Counted from the first letter of the stretch, positions 8,081-17,078 are shown. The stretch is 64,000 nt of DNA from Afifella sp. IM 167 (GCF_020144925.1 NZ_NSLC01000003.1:124001-188000); one strand, 5' to 3'. The notes: generated by a model from the letters alone, not told the origin. Numbers and translations are program-made.

Positions 8081-10264
8081 ATGACACGCCTTTCGCATGC
8101 TCTCGCCCTCGCGGGCGTCATCGCCCTTTCCGCCGTCCTCAGCCCCGGCCCGCTCTCGGCCCAGCAATCGGCAGAGCCTGACACCAGCCCGACGCCGGAA
8201 GCCTCCGACACGCTTCAAGCCCCGGGCGCGCCTGTCGAACCGGCCGGGAGCGCTCTCGACGAGCAGGAGCCCGGCGGCGCCATGCCGGCCGGTGCGATGC
8301 CGGAATCCGGCGAGGCGAGTTCCGTGCGGGCCGCCCGGAAGCAGCGCGAGGCGGGCACCGACTGGCCCTTCTGGGGGGCGGGGCCGCAGGCCGACCGCTA
8401 TTCGCCGCTCACCCAGATCACGACCGAAAATGTCGGCAAGCTCGAAAAGGTATGGACCTATCGCAGCGGCGACATGCCGACGGGCGATGCCAAGGGCAAG
8501 TACTCGCCGGAGAACACGCCGCTCAAGATCGACCAGACGCTCTATCTCTGCTCGCCGATGAACATCGTCATCGCGCTCGATGCGGGAACGGGCGAGGAGA
8601 AGTGGCGCTACGACCCGAAGGTCTCCACCGACGCGATCCCCTATGGCGCGACCTGCCGGGGTGTTTCCTATTACGAGGTTCCGGACGCTGCCGCGGGCGA
8701 GGCCTGCGCGAAGCGGATCATCGAGGGAACGCTCGACGCACGCCTCATCGCCGTCGATGCGGAGACGGGCGAGCCCTGCGCCGATTTCGGCGAGAACGGC
8801 TCGGTGGATATGTGGCAGGGCATCGGCAAGAAGGTGCCGGGCTGGTACGCCGTCACCGCGCCGCCGGCCATCGTGCGCGGCATCGCCGTCACCGGGGCGC
8901 AGGTGAAGGACGGACAGGCCGAGGACGCGCCTTCCGGCGTCATCCGCGGCTACGACGCCGTCACCGGCGAACTCGCCTGGGCCTGGGACCTCGGCGATCC
9001 GGATCTGACCGGGGCCCCGCCGGAGGGCGAGACCTATACGCGCGGGACGCCCAACATGTGGACGACGGCGACGGGCGATGAAGAGCTCGGCTACGTCTAT
9101 CTGCCGCTGGGCAATTCCGCCGTCGACTATTGGGGCGGCAACCGCTCCGAGGAGGAGAACGAATACTCCTCGTCGCTGGTCGCCATCGACGTCGCCACCG
9201 GCAAGCCGGTCTGGCACTTCCAGACCGTGCATTACGATCTGTGGGATTACGACCTCGGCTCGCAGGTCTCGCTCGTCGACTTTCCGAAAGACGGCGCAAG
9301 CGTGCCGGCCATCATCCTGCCGAGCAAGCAGGGCGACATCTACATCCTCGATCGGCGCACCGGCGAATCGCTGGTGCCGATGGAGGAGATCGACGCGCCG
9401 AAGGGTGGCGTGGAGCCGGAAAACCTCGCCGCGACGCAGCCGGCGTCGGGCTATCACGCGCTGCCGCGGCCGGATCTTCAGGAAAAGGATATGTGGGGCG
9501 TCACGCCGCTCGACCAGCTCGTCTGCCGCATCCAGTTCCGGCTCGCCGCCTATGACGGCATGTACACGGCGCCGACGGCCGACCGGCGCTGGATCGAGTA
9601 TCCCGGATACAACGGCGGCTCCGACTGGGGCAGCCTCGCCGTCGATCCCGAAAAGGGCATCATCGTCGCCAATTACAACGACGTGCCGAACTACAACCGG
9701 CTGATCCCGCGCGAGGAGGCGAACAGGCGCAACCTGAAGCCGATCAACGAAGAGACGCCCGGCGGCGGGGGCGGCGGCAAGGCGGAAGGGGCCGGCGATC
9801 CGCAGGCCGGCTCGCCCTTCGGCATCGACGTCAATGCCGGCTGGCGGGCGCCGTGGACCGGCATTCCCTGCAAGCGGCCGCCGCTCGGCGGCATCCGGGC
9901 GGTCGATTTGGCGACGGGCAAGACGCTCTGGGACCGACCGCTCGGCACGGCGCGGCGCAACGGGCCGTTCAACATCCCCTCCTTCCTGCCGATCAGCATC
10001 GGCACGCCGAACAACGGCGGCTCGGCGGTCACGGCCGGCGGGGTCGTCTTCATTGCCGCGGCGACGGACAACCTCATCCGCGCGATCGACCTTGAGACGG
10101 GCAAGACGCTCTGGTCGGACGTGCTGCCGGCCGGCGGCCAGGCGACGCCGATCGTCTACGAGGAGGGCGGCAAGGAGTATCTCGTCATCATGGCGGGCGG
10201 CCACCATTTCATGGAGACGCCGATCGGCGATTACTGGATCGCCTACGCCCTGCCGGATGGCTGA
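8081..10264 (+). CDS. gcd: PQQ-dependent glucose-type dehydrogenase, catalytic subunit
   Basis: Periplasmic quinoprotein dehydrogenase of the glucose/quinate/shikimate family, 727 residues. A cleavable signal peptide (residues 1-28, ending PLSAQQ) is followed by a low-complexity Pro/Ala/Glu linker and an eight-bladed propeller starting near residue 90 (DWPFWGAGPQADRYSPL). Family-specific stretches include TCRGVSYYE, YWGGNRSEEE, VHYDLWDYDL (containing the proposed catalytic Asp) and LPAGGQATPIVYE near the C-terminus. Unlike E. coli Gcd it has no membrane helices of its own; these are encoded by the preceding 125-codon gene. It would oxidise an aldose, or a related polyol or cyclitol, in the periplasm and pass electrons to ubiquinone. 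The sugar specificity cannot be told from the sequence. A strong terminator follows. Confidence 0.88.
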   Translation: MTRLSHALALAGVIALSAVLSPGPLSAQQSAEPDTSPTPEASDTLQAPGAPVEPAGSALDEQEPGGAMPAGAMPESGEASSVRAARKQREAGTDWPFWGAGPQADRYSPLTQITTENVGKLEKVWTYRSGDMPTGDAKGKYSPENTPLKIDQTLYLCSPMNIVIALDAGTGEEKWRYDPKVSTDAIPYGATCRGVSYYEVPDAAAGEACAKRIIEGTLDARLIAVDAETGEPCADFGENGSVDMWQGIGKKVPGWYAVTAPPAIVRGIAVTGAQVKDGQAEDAPSGVIRGYDAVTGELAWAWDLGDPDLTGAPPEGETYTRGTPNMWTTATGDEELGYVYLPLGNSAVDYWGGNRSEEENEYSSSLVAIDVATGKPVWHFQTVHYDLWDYDLGSQVSLVDFPKDGASVPAIILPSKQGDIYILDRRTGESLVPMEEIDAPKGGVEPENLAATQPASGYHALPRPDLQEKDMWGVTPLDQLVCRIQFRLAAYDGMYTAPTADRRWIEYPGYNGGSDWGSLAVDPEKGIIVANYNDVPNYNRLIPREEANRRNLKPINEETPGGGGGGKAEGAGDPQAGSPFGIDVNAGWRAPWTGIPCKRPPLGGIRAVDLATGKTLWDRPLGTARRNGPFNIPSFLPISIGTPNNGGSAVTAGGVVFIAAATDNLIRAIDLETGKTLWSDVLPAGGQATPIVYEEGGKEYLVIMAGGHHFMETPIGDYWIAYALPDG

Positions 10265-10284
10265 GGGCGCCGAAATCGTTGAAA

Positions 10285-10320
10285 CGAAAAAGCCCGCCGA
10301 GATGCTCGGCGGGCTTTTTT
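10285..10320. terminator. Rho-independent terminator between gcd and argG
   Basis: A perfect 11-bp stem (10291-10301 with 10305-10315, AGCCCGCCGAG/CTCGGCGGGCT) with a 3-nt ATG loop. It has a T run on the plus side and an A run (AAAAA at 10287-10291) that becomes a T run on the minus strand. It can therefore serve both convergent genes, gcd and argG. Confidence 0.88.
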
Positions 10321-10339
10321 GTCGTGCTGGCGGAAGCGA

Positions 10340-11551
<1,212 letters not shown>

Positions 11552-11646
11552 GTCGCTGCTCGGGAAGAGGGTTTCGGTCGGGCGCGCACTATAGGCAGGG
11601 GCCATGCGTGCGCAAGGCGTCACGCCGACCTTGCGCAGCGGCCCGT

Positions 11647-12471
11647 TCAGGCGGCGCGCCGTTTCTCCCGCGCCCTGCCGGCCTTCCAGAGAAGGTATCG
11701 CAGGAAGCGACCAAGACGGGCGATGCCGGCCTCGATGGCCCGGTCGAGAGCGGGCTGGAAGCGCCTCAGCACCGGCTCCTTCACAAGCAGCATCACGAGC
11801 AGCGTGACCAGCCAGGCGATCAGCACGTCGCTGAGGAAGTGCCCGCCCATGGCGACGCGGCTCCAGGAAGCGGCAGCGGCGAGGAGGATGGAGGCGAGGA
11901 GCACCGGCGCGCGCCATGCCTTCGGCACGACGAAGACGAGCGCCACGAGCCAGAAGGCGGAGGCCGCCTCGCCGGAGACGAAGGAGCAGTTGGACAGGCA
12001 GCTGCCGGAGAAATCGCCGACACGGGCGAAGAGAGCGTCGCCGCCGAATTCGGCGAGATGGCGCGGACGCGGCCTTCCCGAATGTGCCTTCAGGATGCCG
12101 TTGACGATGAGGCCGGGACCGAGGGCGAAGACGGCGTAGAGAAAGAGCGGGATGCGCGGGGCGATGAGGAGCCGGCTCTCAGGCCAGACAAGCTTGAAGA
12201 CAAGCGGCAGGCCGACGGCAAGCGCGACGAGCGCCTCCACGATCCGGGCGAAGTTGCGCACGAAGCGGGCCGTGCCGTCGCTCGTGCCGACGAAGGCGCC
12301 GTCCGCCCAGAAGGCGCGCGAGACGGCAAGGTCGAGAACGGGCAGGGCGGCGAAGACGAGAGCCACGACGAGGAGAGCGGCGAGGGCGGCGAGCACCGGT
12401 TGCCGCTTCGCGCGGGAAAGGGCACGGGCGAGCGGTTCGGGCAGGGAGGCTTTCGGCAGGCGGGCGCGCAT
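11647..12471 (-). CDS. PAP2-family membrane phosphatase with altered motif 2
   Basis: Integral membrane phosphatase of the type 2 phosphatidic acid phosphatase superfamily, about 274 residues with six helices. The three family motifs are visible: K128-x6-R135-P136 (KAHSGRPRP), then SGE at 166-168 where the usual motif is PSGH, and SR204-205-x5-H211-x3-D215 ([12 protein letters not shown]). The motif-2 histidine, normally the proton donor, is therefore replaced by glutamate. Possible substrates are lipid A, undecaprenyl or phospholipid phosphates; LpxE/LpxF-like roles are possible but unproven. The start was set at ATG 12471 (MRARLPK) rather than the upstream ATG at 12543, because the extra residues look non-coding. 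Confidence 0.8.
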   Translation of the reverse strand: MRARLPKASLPEPLARALSRAKRQPVLAALAALLVVALVFAALPVLDLAVSRAFWADGAFVGTSDGTARFVRNFARIVEALVALAVGLPLVFKLVWPESRLLIAPRIPLFLYAVFALGPGLIVNGILKAHSGRPRPRHLAEFGGDALFARVGDFSGSCLSNCSFVSGEAASAFWLVALVFVVPKAWRAPVLLASILLAAAASWSRVAMGGHFLSDVLIAWLVTLLVMLLVKEPVLRRFQPALDRAIEAGIARLGRFLRYLLWKAGRAREKRRAA

Positions 12472-12617
12472 CCAACCCTGATGCGCAGGCCGGGCGAGGG
12501 TGGTCAAGCACCCGTTGCGAGAGCCCGGCGGGCCTGCTCGCATTTTGTCTCGCGCGCAAGAAACAGGTGGCGCGCGCGCTCCTCACGCGGCATCCATGGC
12601 GGTGCAGGAGCATGCTC

Positions 12618-13259
12618 ATGGAATTCATCCCTTCCTTCGGCGTCATCACCGCTTTCACGCTCGCCGCGGCGATCCTGATCGTCACGCCCGGTCCGGACAT
12701 GACGCTCTTTCTGTCTCGGGCGCTGATGCAGGGCCGGGCTGCCGGGCTTGCCGCCATGATCGGCGCCTCCTCCGGCATCGTGGTGCACACGATGCTTGCC
12801 GCCTTCGGCCTTTCGGCGCTGCTGGCGGCCTCTCCAAAAGCCTTTTTCGTGGTGAAGGTCGCCGGCGCGCTCTATCTCCTCTTCCTCGCCTTCCAGGCGA
12901 TCCGGCACGGCTCCGCACTGACGCTGGAGACGAGGACGGGGCCGCGCCAGTCGCTCTGGCGAAGCTGGGCCGCCGGCCTCGGCATCAACCTCCTCAACCC
13001 GAAGATCGTCCTTTTCTTCGTGACCTTCCTGCCCCAGTTCGTTTCCGTCTCCGATCCGCATGCCGGCGGCAAGCTCGCCTTCCTCGGCTTCTACTTCATC
13101 GCGCTCGCCATCCCGTCCTGCGGGGCGATGATCCTGGCGGCGGCGGAGTTTTCGGCCGCGCTGAAGCGCTCGCCGATGATCTCGCGGGTGGTGGACTATC
13201 TCTGCGCCACGATCTTCGGGGCCTTTGCGATCCGGCTCCTGATGACGCGCACGAGCTGA
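12618..13259 (+). CDS. LysE/RhtB-family amino-acid exporter
   Basis: Inner-membrane exporter of the LysE/RhtB superfamily, 213 residues with six predicted helices. The N-terminal signature AAAILIVTPGPDMTLFLSRA and the mid-protein GLGINLLNPKIVLFFVTFLPQF are characteristic of the family, which exports amino acids such as homoserine, threonine or lysine. The start ATG 12618 was chosen because GGAG lies at 12607-12610 with correct spacing; ATG 12612 is too close to it. It ends just before a GNAT acetyltransferase on the same strand (14 bp), so the two may be co-transcribed. The transported amino acid cannot be predicted. Confidence 0.87.
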   Translation: MEFIPSFGVITAFTLAAAILIVTPGPDMTLFLSRALMQGRAAGLAAMIGASSGIVVHTMLAAFGLSALLAASPKAFFVVKVAGALYLLFLAFQAIRHGSALTLETRTGPRQSLWRSWAAGLGINLLNPKIVLFFVTFLPQFVSVSDPHAGGKLAFLGFYFIALAIPSCGAMILAAAEFSAALKRSPMISRVVDYLCATIFGAFAIRLLMTRTS

Positions 13260-13273
13260 GGCCTGCCTCGTTC

Positions 13274-13822
13274 ATGGGCAATGTCCCGGAGCTTGAGACG
13301 CCGCGGCTCTTTCTGCGGCCCCTGGCGGTGGAGGATGCGCCCGCCATTCAGCGGAGCTTTCCGCGCTGGGAGATCGTTCGCCATCTCAACGCCGTCGTTC
13401 CCTGGCCCTATCCCGAGGATGGCGCGCTCGCCTATCTGCGCGATGCCGCGCTGCCGGCGATGGAGGAGGGGCGGGAATGGCTCTGGTCGCTGCGGCCGAA
13501 ATCTGAGCCCGACGAGCTCATCGGCGTCATCGGGCTGAGGGATGCGGCGGAGGACCAGCGCGGTTTCTGGCTGGCGCCGGAATGGCAGGGCAGGGGCCTG
13601 ATGGGCGAGGCGGCGGACGCCGTGACGGAGTACTGGTTCGAGGTGCTGGAGCGGCCGGCCATGCGGGTGTTCAAGGCGATCGGCAACGAGGGATCGCGAC
13701 GGATCTCCGAGCGCCAGGGCATGCGCCGTGTCGCGCTGGTGGAGCGCGACTACGTCTGCGGCCGCCTGCCGACCGAGGTGTGGGAGATCAGCCGGGAGGA
13801 ATGGCGCCGGCGGCGCGCCTGA
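13274..13822 (+). CDS. GNAT acetyltransferase, RimJ/RimL type
   Basis: Predicted acetyl-CoA-dependent N-acetyltransferase of 182 residues. The N-terminus LETPRLFLRPLAVEDAPAI is the hallmark of the RimJ/RimL branch of the GNAT fold, and the acetyl-CoA loop is seen at WLAPEWQGRGLMGEAADAV, followed by the IGNEGSRRISERQGMRR segment. Known relatives acetylate ribosomal proteins, other proteins or small molecules; the substrate here is unknown. It follows the LysE-type exporter with a short gap and converges on the LysR gene (7 bp from its stop). The start is ATG 13274, without a clear ribosome binding site, which would fit translational coupling. Confidence 0.82.
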   Translation: MGNVPELETPRLFLRPLAVEDAPAIQRSFPRWEIVRHLNAVVPWPYPEDGALAYLRDAALPAMEEGREWLWSLRPKSEPDELIGVIGLRDAAEDQRGFWLAPEWQGRGLMGEAADAVTEYWFEVLERPAMRVFKAIGNEGSRRISERQGMRRVALVERDYVCGRLPTEVWEISREEWRRRRA

Positions 13823-13829
13823 GGCCGCC

Positions 13830-14726
13830 TCAGCCTCCTGCCTCTTCGGCGAGCCGCGCCTTCAGCCAGTCGAGGAAGACCTGCACCTTGCGCGGCACGC
13901 GCCGCGCCTCGGGGAAGACGACGTAGTAGCTCCAGTCGGATGTGGCGAGAGCCGGGAAGGGCTGTACGAGCCGGCCGGTGGCGAGCTCTTCCTGAAAGAA
14001 GGCCGGCTCCAGGATCGCAACGCCCTGATCCGCCATCGCCGCGCGGGCGGCCAGATGCTGGGAAAGAAGCTGAAGACCGGGGCGCGCCGCGAGGTCGCCG
14101 GCTTCTGCGCCGGCGGCGGCGAACCATTCGACCCACCAGGGATCCGGCGGATCGATGATGGGCAGCGTCAACAGGTCGGCCGGCTTGGGGGCAGGGCCGA
14201 GGCGGGCGGCAAGGCCCGGGCCGAGCATCGGCGAGAAGCGGATCGGCAGCACCCAGTGGGCCGCGAGGCCAGGCCATTTGCCGGCTCCGACCCGGATGCC
14301 GAGATCGATCTCCTCGCGGGCGAAATCCGTGAGGTGGTGGCTGGTATCGAGCCGGACGGCGATTTCGGGATGGGCGAGCTGGAAGAAACCGAGACGCGGC
14401 ACCAGCCAGGTCGTCGAGAAGGTGGCGACGGCGCTGATGGAAAGCACTTCGTCCTGGTTCTGCTTCAGGCTCGAGAAACCCTCGCGCAGCTCGGCGAGGG
14501 CGCGATCCACCACAGGTGCGAGCCGGGCGCCCGCCTCGCTCAGCTCCACGCCGCGCGCCTGGCGCACGAACAGGCGCGTGCCCGCCCATTCCTCCAGAAG
14601 GCGGATCTGGTAGCTGACGGCCGCCTGCGTCATGGCGAGCTCCTCGCCCGCCGCGGTGAAGTTGAGGTGACGGGCGGCGGCGTCGAAGACGCGGATGGTG
14701 GAGAGCGGAGGGAGTGGAGGAGCCAT
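13830..14726 (-). CDS. LysR-family regulator, GcvA-like
   Basis: LysR-type transcriptional regulator of 298 residues. The N-terminal winged helix-turn-helix covers about 5-64 (LSTIRVFDAAARHLNFTAAG, TQAAVSYQIRLLEE), and the substrate-binding domain about 93-295. The N-terminal PPLSTIRVFDAAARHLNFT pattern is typical of the GcvA-like branch, members of which control glycine cleavage, beta-lactamase or other genes. It is transcribed divergently from a small DUF1127-like gene with a 95-bp gap. A similar arrangement occurs again at 59192-60548. The effector is unknown. Confidence 0.9.
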   Translation of the reverse strand: MAPPLPPLSTIRVFDAAARHLNFTAAGEELAMTQAAVSYQIRLLEEWAGTRLFVRQARGVELSEAGARLAPVVDRALAELREGFSSLKQNQDEVLSISAVATFSTTWLVPRLGFFQLAHPEIAVRLDTSHHLTDFAREEIDLGIRVGAGKWPGLAAHWVLPIRFSPMLGPGLAARLGPAPKPADLLTLPIIDPPDPWWVEWFAAAGAEAGDLAARPGLQLLSQHLAARAAMADQGVAILEPAFFQEELATGRLVQPFPALATSDWSYYVVFPEARRVPRKVQVFLDWLKARLAEEAGG

Positions 14727-14821
14727 TAAACAGCCTTATGTCGTGATCCGGATTATTCGTTGGACCGGACGGGCGTTCAAGAGCAAATATTCCCCCACAA
14801 ACCTAGAAAACAGGTGTTCTC

Positions 14822-15016
14822 ATGGCTCCCGACACGCTCGTCGGCGGGCGGTCGCTGCCGCTCGTCCATATCATCCGCAAATGGCTGGGCCTGCCCATCC
14901 GGTATCGGCGCACCAGCACCCGGTTGCGCTGGGAAGAACTCAGCGAGGCGCGCAAGCGCGATCTCGGGCTTGCCGACGGGCGCTTCCACCTGAAGCGCGA
15001 TGCGATGCGGGACTGA
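14822..15016 (+). CDS. Small DUF1127-like protein
   Basis: A 64-residue basic protein. The segment ELSEARKRDLGLADGR (about 39-54) resembles the DUF1127 core (L-x-R-D-I-G-L-x-R), though with Leu for the usual Ile and Ala for Thr/Ser. Short DUF1127 proteins in alphaproteobacteria have been linked to RNA turnover and to phosphate or stress physiology. It sits divergently from the LysR gene, which makes that regulator a likely controller. The ATG at 14822 follows a weak AGGT. It could be a distinct small-protein family rather than true DUF1127. Confidence 0.55.
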   Translation: MAPDTLVGGRSLPLVHIIRKWLGLPIRYRRTSTRLRWEELSEARKRDLGLADGRFHLKRDAMRD

Positions 15017-15028
15017 GATCTTCCGGGG

Positions 15029-15565
15029 CTAGGCCGCCAGCGGGTAGGCCTCTTCCACGATATACGGCCCGCCGCCCCTCGATGCGCGCGAGGAGAGCAG
15101 GACGAAGCGCCCGACCTCGAAGGGAGGCGTACGGAAATCGCCCCTCAGGGCCAGGTAGGTGGCGACGTCGGCCTGGCTCGCCGTCCTGAGGCGCGCCAGC
15201 GTGACGTGCGGGGTGAACTTTCGCCGCTCCGGTTCCAGGCCAAGGCGCTGAAGGCGCCTTTCCTGTTCGGCCTGCAACTCTTTCAGTTCCTGAACGGCGG
15301 AAATGCCGGCCCAGAGCGAATGCGGCTTCCGCGACCCGAAGCTTCCGAGGCCCGACAGGGCCAGCTTGAAGGACGGGCGGGAGATCTGCGCCAGCGTGTG
15401 GGCGACCTCGTCGGCAACGTCGTAGGCGACATCGCCGATGAAGCGGAGCGTCACGTGATAGTTCTCGGGATCGATCCAGCGGGCACCCGGCAGGCCGCCG
15501 CGCAGGAGGGAAAGCGAGAAGGCGATGTCGGAAGGAAGCTCCAAGGCGGTGAAGAGACGGGGCAT
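15029..15565 (-). CDS. thpR: RNA 2',3'-cyclic phosphodiesterase (2H family)
   Basis: Member of the 2H phosphoesterase/LigT family, 178 residues, that opens 2',3'-cyclic phosphates on RNA ends and was first described as a 2'-5' RNA ligase. Both catalytic HxT motifs are present: HVTL at 37-40 and HVTL at 120-123. The N-terminus MPRLFTALELP and the C-terminal strand VGRFVLLSSR are typical. It is transcribed toward the small DUF1127-like gene, ending 13 bp from its stop. The 5' side opens onto a 445-bp gap that probably carries a small RNA on the same strand. Confidence 0.9.
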   Translation of the reverse strand: MPRLFTALELPSDIAFSLSLLRGGLPGARWIDPENYHVTLRFIGDVAYDVADEVAHTLAQISRPSFKLALSGLGSFGSRKPHSLWAGISAVQELKELQAEQERRLQRLGLEPERRKFTPHVTLARLRTASQADVATYLALRGDFRTPPFEVGRFVLLSSRASRGGGPYIVEEAYPLAA

Positions 15566-15680
15566 GAGGGGTCTCCTCTGTCGCGGGCAAAGGCCCTGGA
15601 CATGCCGGACGGCGAATCACCTCACCAATCCGCTGGACAGCATTCTAGCGGCACGTGCTTCAGGGGAAAGAAGGGGCAAG

Positions 15681-15706
15681 AAAAAAGGCCGGTCGAACCG
15701 GCCTTT
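15681..15706 (-). terminator. Rho-independent terminator on the minus strand
   Basis: On the minus strand a perfect 10-bp stem, AAAGGCCGGT and ACCGGCCTTT, encloses a TCG loop and runs into six T residues (plus-strand A run at 15681-15686). No protein gene on the minus strand lies directly upstream: the next gene to the right is on the plus strand. It therefore most likely ends a non-coding transcript from 15707-15856. Confidence 0.85.
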
Positions 15707-15856
15707 AAAGGTGCACCTCTGGGGGATTGAACCATACACGGAACAATACCGGGCGACGGAGAAACGGGGCTGGGGGCAAACCGCCTCGCCGCCGCGCCGG
15801 ATAATGAGGCAGTCTCCATTCTGCCCAGGAGAGTGGCACCGCAAGGGCCGAATTCC
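15681..15856 (-). ncRNA. Candidate structured small RNA in the thpR-DUF2794 gap
   Basis: This is the main content of the 445-bp gap 15566-16010, which has no credible protein gene. On the minus strand the stretch upstream of the terminator folds back on itself. GGTGC at 15840-15836 pairs with the GCACC at 15714-15710, CTCT pairs with AGAG just inside, and GGG pairs with CCC. Further in, GGGC/GCCC, GGAGA/TCTCC and GCCTC/GAGGC can pair. The result would be a long rod interrupted by internal loops, with a large one on the 3' side, followed by a Rho-independent terminator. A CATATT -10-like element lies at 15863-15868 (minus), giving a start near 15856 and a length of about 175 nt. Size and shape recall 6S RNA, but I cannot match the sequence to any family. 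The fold was done by eye. Confidence 0.5.
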
Positions 15857-15957
15857 GGCGAGAATATGATTTTTCTCGTCGCCAGAGCGGGGCCCCTATG
15901 GCGCGTCTTTGCCGCGGAAGCGCGAGCGACCCGACGCGCCCGCCGGCCCTTTCGGCC

Positions 15958-15986
15958 TTGCCACCTCCGGCTCCTTGCCGCTTTAA
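15958..15986 (+). promoter_or_regulatory. Possible promoter for the DUF2794 gene
   Basis: TTGCCA (15958-15963), a 17-bp spacer, and CTTTAA (15981-15986) lie 25 bp before the TTG start. The -35 is close to the sigma-70 consensus and the -10 is only fair. This is a pattern match only. Confidence 0.35.
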
Positions 15987-16010
15987 TGTAAGGTCAGTCA
16001 GGAGGGCGCT

Positions 16011-16385
16011 TTGAGCGAGACAGAAGACTGGTCTACGACCGCGCTGCGGGGCTCTTCCGCAGCGCGCCGAAATAGCGTGAAAGACTCCGTCGCGTTCCAT
16101 CGGACGGAGCTCGACGTCATCCTCAGGGTTTACGGCAAGCGCGTGGCGGAAGGCGAGTGGCGCGACTATGCGATCGACCACCTTTCCGACCGTGCGATCT
16201 TCTCCATCTTCCGGCGTACCAGCGAGATGCCGCTCTACAAGGTGGAGAAGGTGCCCTCGCTCGCCCGCAAGCAAGGCGCCTACCGGGTGGTGGCGACGGG
16301 CGGCACGATCCTGAAGCGCGGGCACGACCTCGCCCAGGTGCTGCGCATCTTCGACAAGCCGAAACTGAGGCTGGTGGCGGGCTAG
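16011..16385 (+). CDS. DUF2794 protein with a TTG start
   Basis: Conserved alphaproteobacterial protein of unknown function, 124 residues. The family core is clear: VAFHRTELDVILRVYGKRV, AIFSIFRRTSEMPLYKVEK and QGAYRVVATGGTILKRGHDL. No signal peptide or membrane helix is present. The start is TTG 16011, preceded by a strong GGAGGG ribosome binding site (16001-16006); no in-frame ATG exists before the conserved region. It converges on the acetyltransferase gene with a 19-bp gap. Confidence 0.85.
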   Translation: MSETEDWSTTALRGSSAARRNSVKDSVAFHRTELDVILRVYGKRVAEGEWRDYAIDHLSDRAIFSIFRRTSEMPLYKVEKVPSLARKQGAYRVVATGGTILKRGHDLAQVLRIFDKPKLRLVAG

Positions 16386-16404
16386 AGCCTTTAGCCGGTG
16401 CGCC

Positions 16405-16974
16405 TCAGGCCGGTGCGCCGGGCTCGCGATCGGGCAATGTCCGGTCGCCCTCGCCGAGCGCCTTCTGCATCCATACCGTATCGAGCCAGCGGCCGAACTT
16501 GTAGCCCGTCCCCTTCATGATGCCGGCATGGGAAAAGCCCAGCGCGGCGTGGAGGCCGACGGAGGCGGAATGGTTGGAGCCGTCGCCGATGACGGCGACC
16601 ATCTGGCGGAAGCCGCGCCGCTCGGCCTCGGCGACGAGGGCCGCCAGCAGGATGCGGCCGACGCCCTGCCGATGGGCGGCGCGATCGACGTAGATCGCAT
16701 CCTCGACCATGAAGCGATAGGCGCGCCGCGGCCGGAAGGGGCCGGCATAGGCGTAGCCGAGGATCTTTCCGTCCTCATGCGCCACCAGATAGGGATGGCC
16801 GCCCGCCGTGAGAGCGCGCATGCGGGCAAGCATCTCGGTCTCGTCCGGCGGCGTGAGCTCGTAGCTTGCCGTGCCGGTCGCGACGGCGTCGGCATAGATG
16901 GCGGTGATGGCGGGAATGTCCGCTTCGGTGGCGGCGCGGACGGCCGGCTCTTGGTGCTGCATTTCAGCGCCCAT
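16405..16974 (-). CDS. GNAT acetyltransferase, phosphinothricin-acetyltransferase-like
   Basis: Predicted N-acetyltransferase of 189 residues. The sequence VRAATEADIPAITAIYADAV near the N-terminus, the SYELTPPDETEM segment, and the acetyl-CoA loop AAHRQGVGRILLAAL are characteristic of the Pat/Bar/YncA branch (phosphinothricin or methionine-derivative acetyltransferases). The C-terminus FKFGRWLDTVWM-type segment (KFGRWLDTVW) also fits. Typical housekeeping substrates of this branch are methionine sulfone or sulfoximine; actual specificity is not visible. The start ATG 16974 is chosen over ATG 16962, but this is not certain. Confidence 0.85.
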   Translation of the reverse strand: MGAEMQHQEPAVRAATEADIPAITAIYADAVATGTASYELTPPDETEMLARMRALTAGGHPYLVAHEDGKILGYAYAGPFRPRRAYRFMVEDAIYVDRAAHRQGVGRILLAALVAEAERRGFRQMVAVIGDGSNHSASVGLHAALGFSHAGIMKGTGYKFGRWLDTVWMQKALGEGDRTLPDREPGAPA

Positions 16975-17030
16975 AGCCCAGGAGGCCGGCCAGCGTCGAT
17001 AGCCGCGTTGTCCCGGGCCTCGGCACAACG

Positions 17031-17055
17031 AAAAACGGCGCCCGAAGGCGCCGTT
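17031..17055 (-). terminator. Terminator of the Bax-inhibitor-1 gene
   Basis: A 9-bp perfect stem (17034-17042 with 17047-17055, AACGGCGCC/GGCGCCGTT) and a 4-base loop. The plus-strand A run at 17031-17035 reads as a T run on the minus strand. It lies 24 bp after the stop codon of the minus-strand Bax-inhibitor-1 gene. Confidence 0.8.
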
Positions 17056-17078
17056 CCGGAGGTCTTCTGCGACCTGCC

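Noticed and set aside
8040-8110. A frameshift or sequencing error splitting the glucose dehydrogenase
   Set aside because: The second gene starts with its own ribosome binding site and a full signal peptide with cleavage site, which would make no sense inside a fused protein.
15707-15745. A tRNA or tmRNA 3' end (GGTTCAATCC, resembling a T-arm, on the minus strand)
   Set aside because: The T-stem would have two mismatches, no matching 5' acceptor strand lies 60-70 bases upstream, there is no CCA, and no tmRNA tag frame is present.
15705-16325. A 206-codon minus-strand frame over DUF2794
   Set aside because: It is the antisense of the DUF2794 gene plus the RNA candidate and shows no homology; the plus-strand frame has the family motifs and a strong ribosome binding site.
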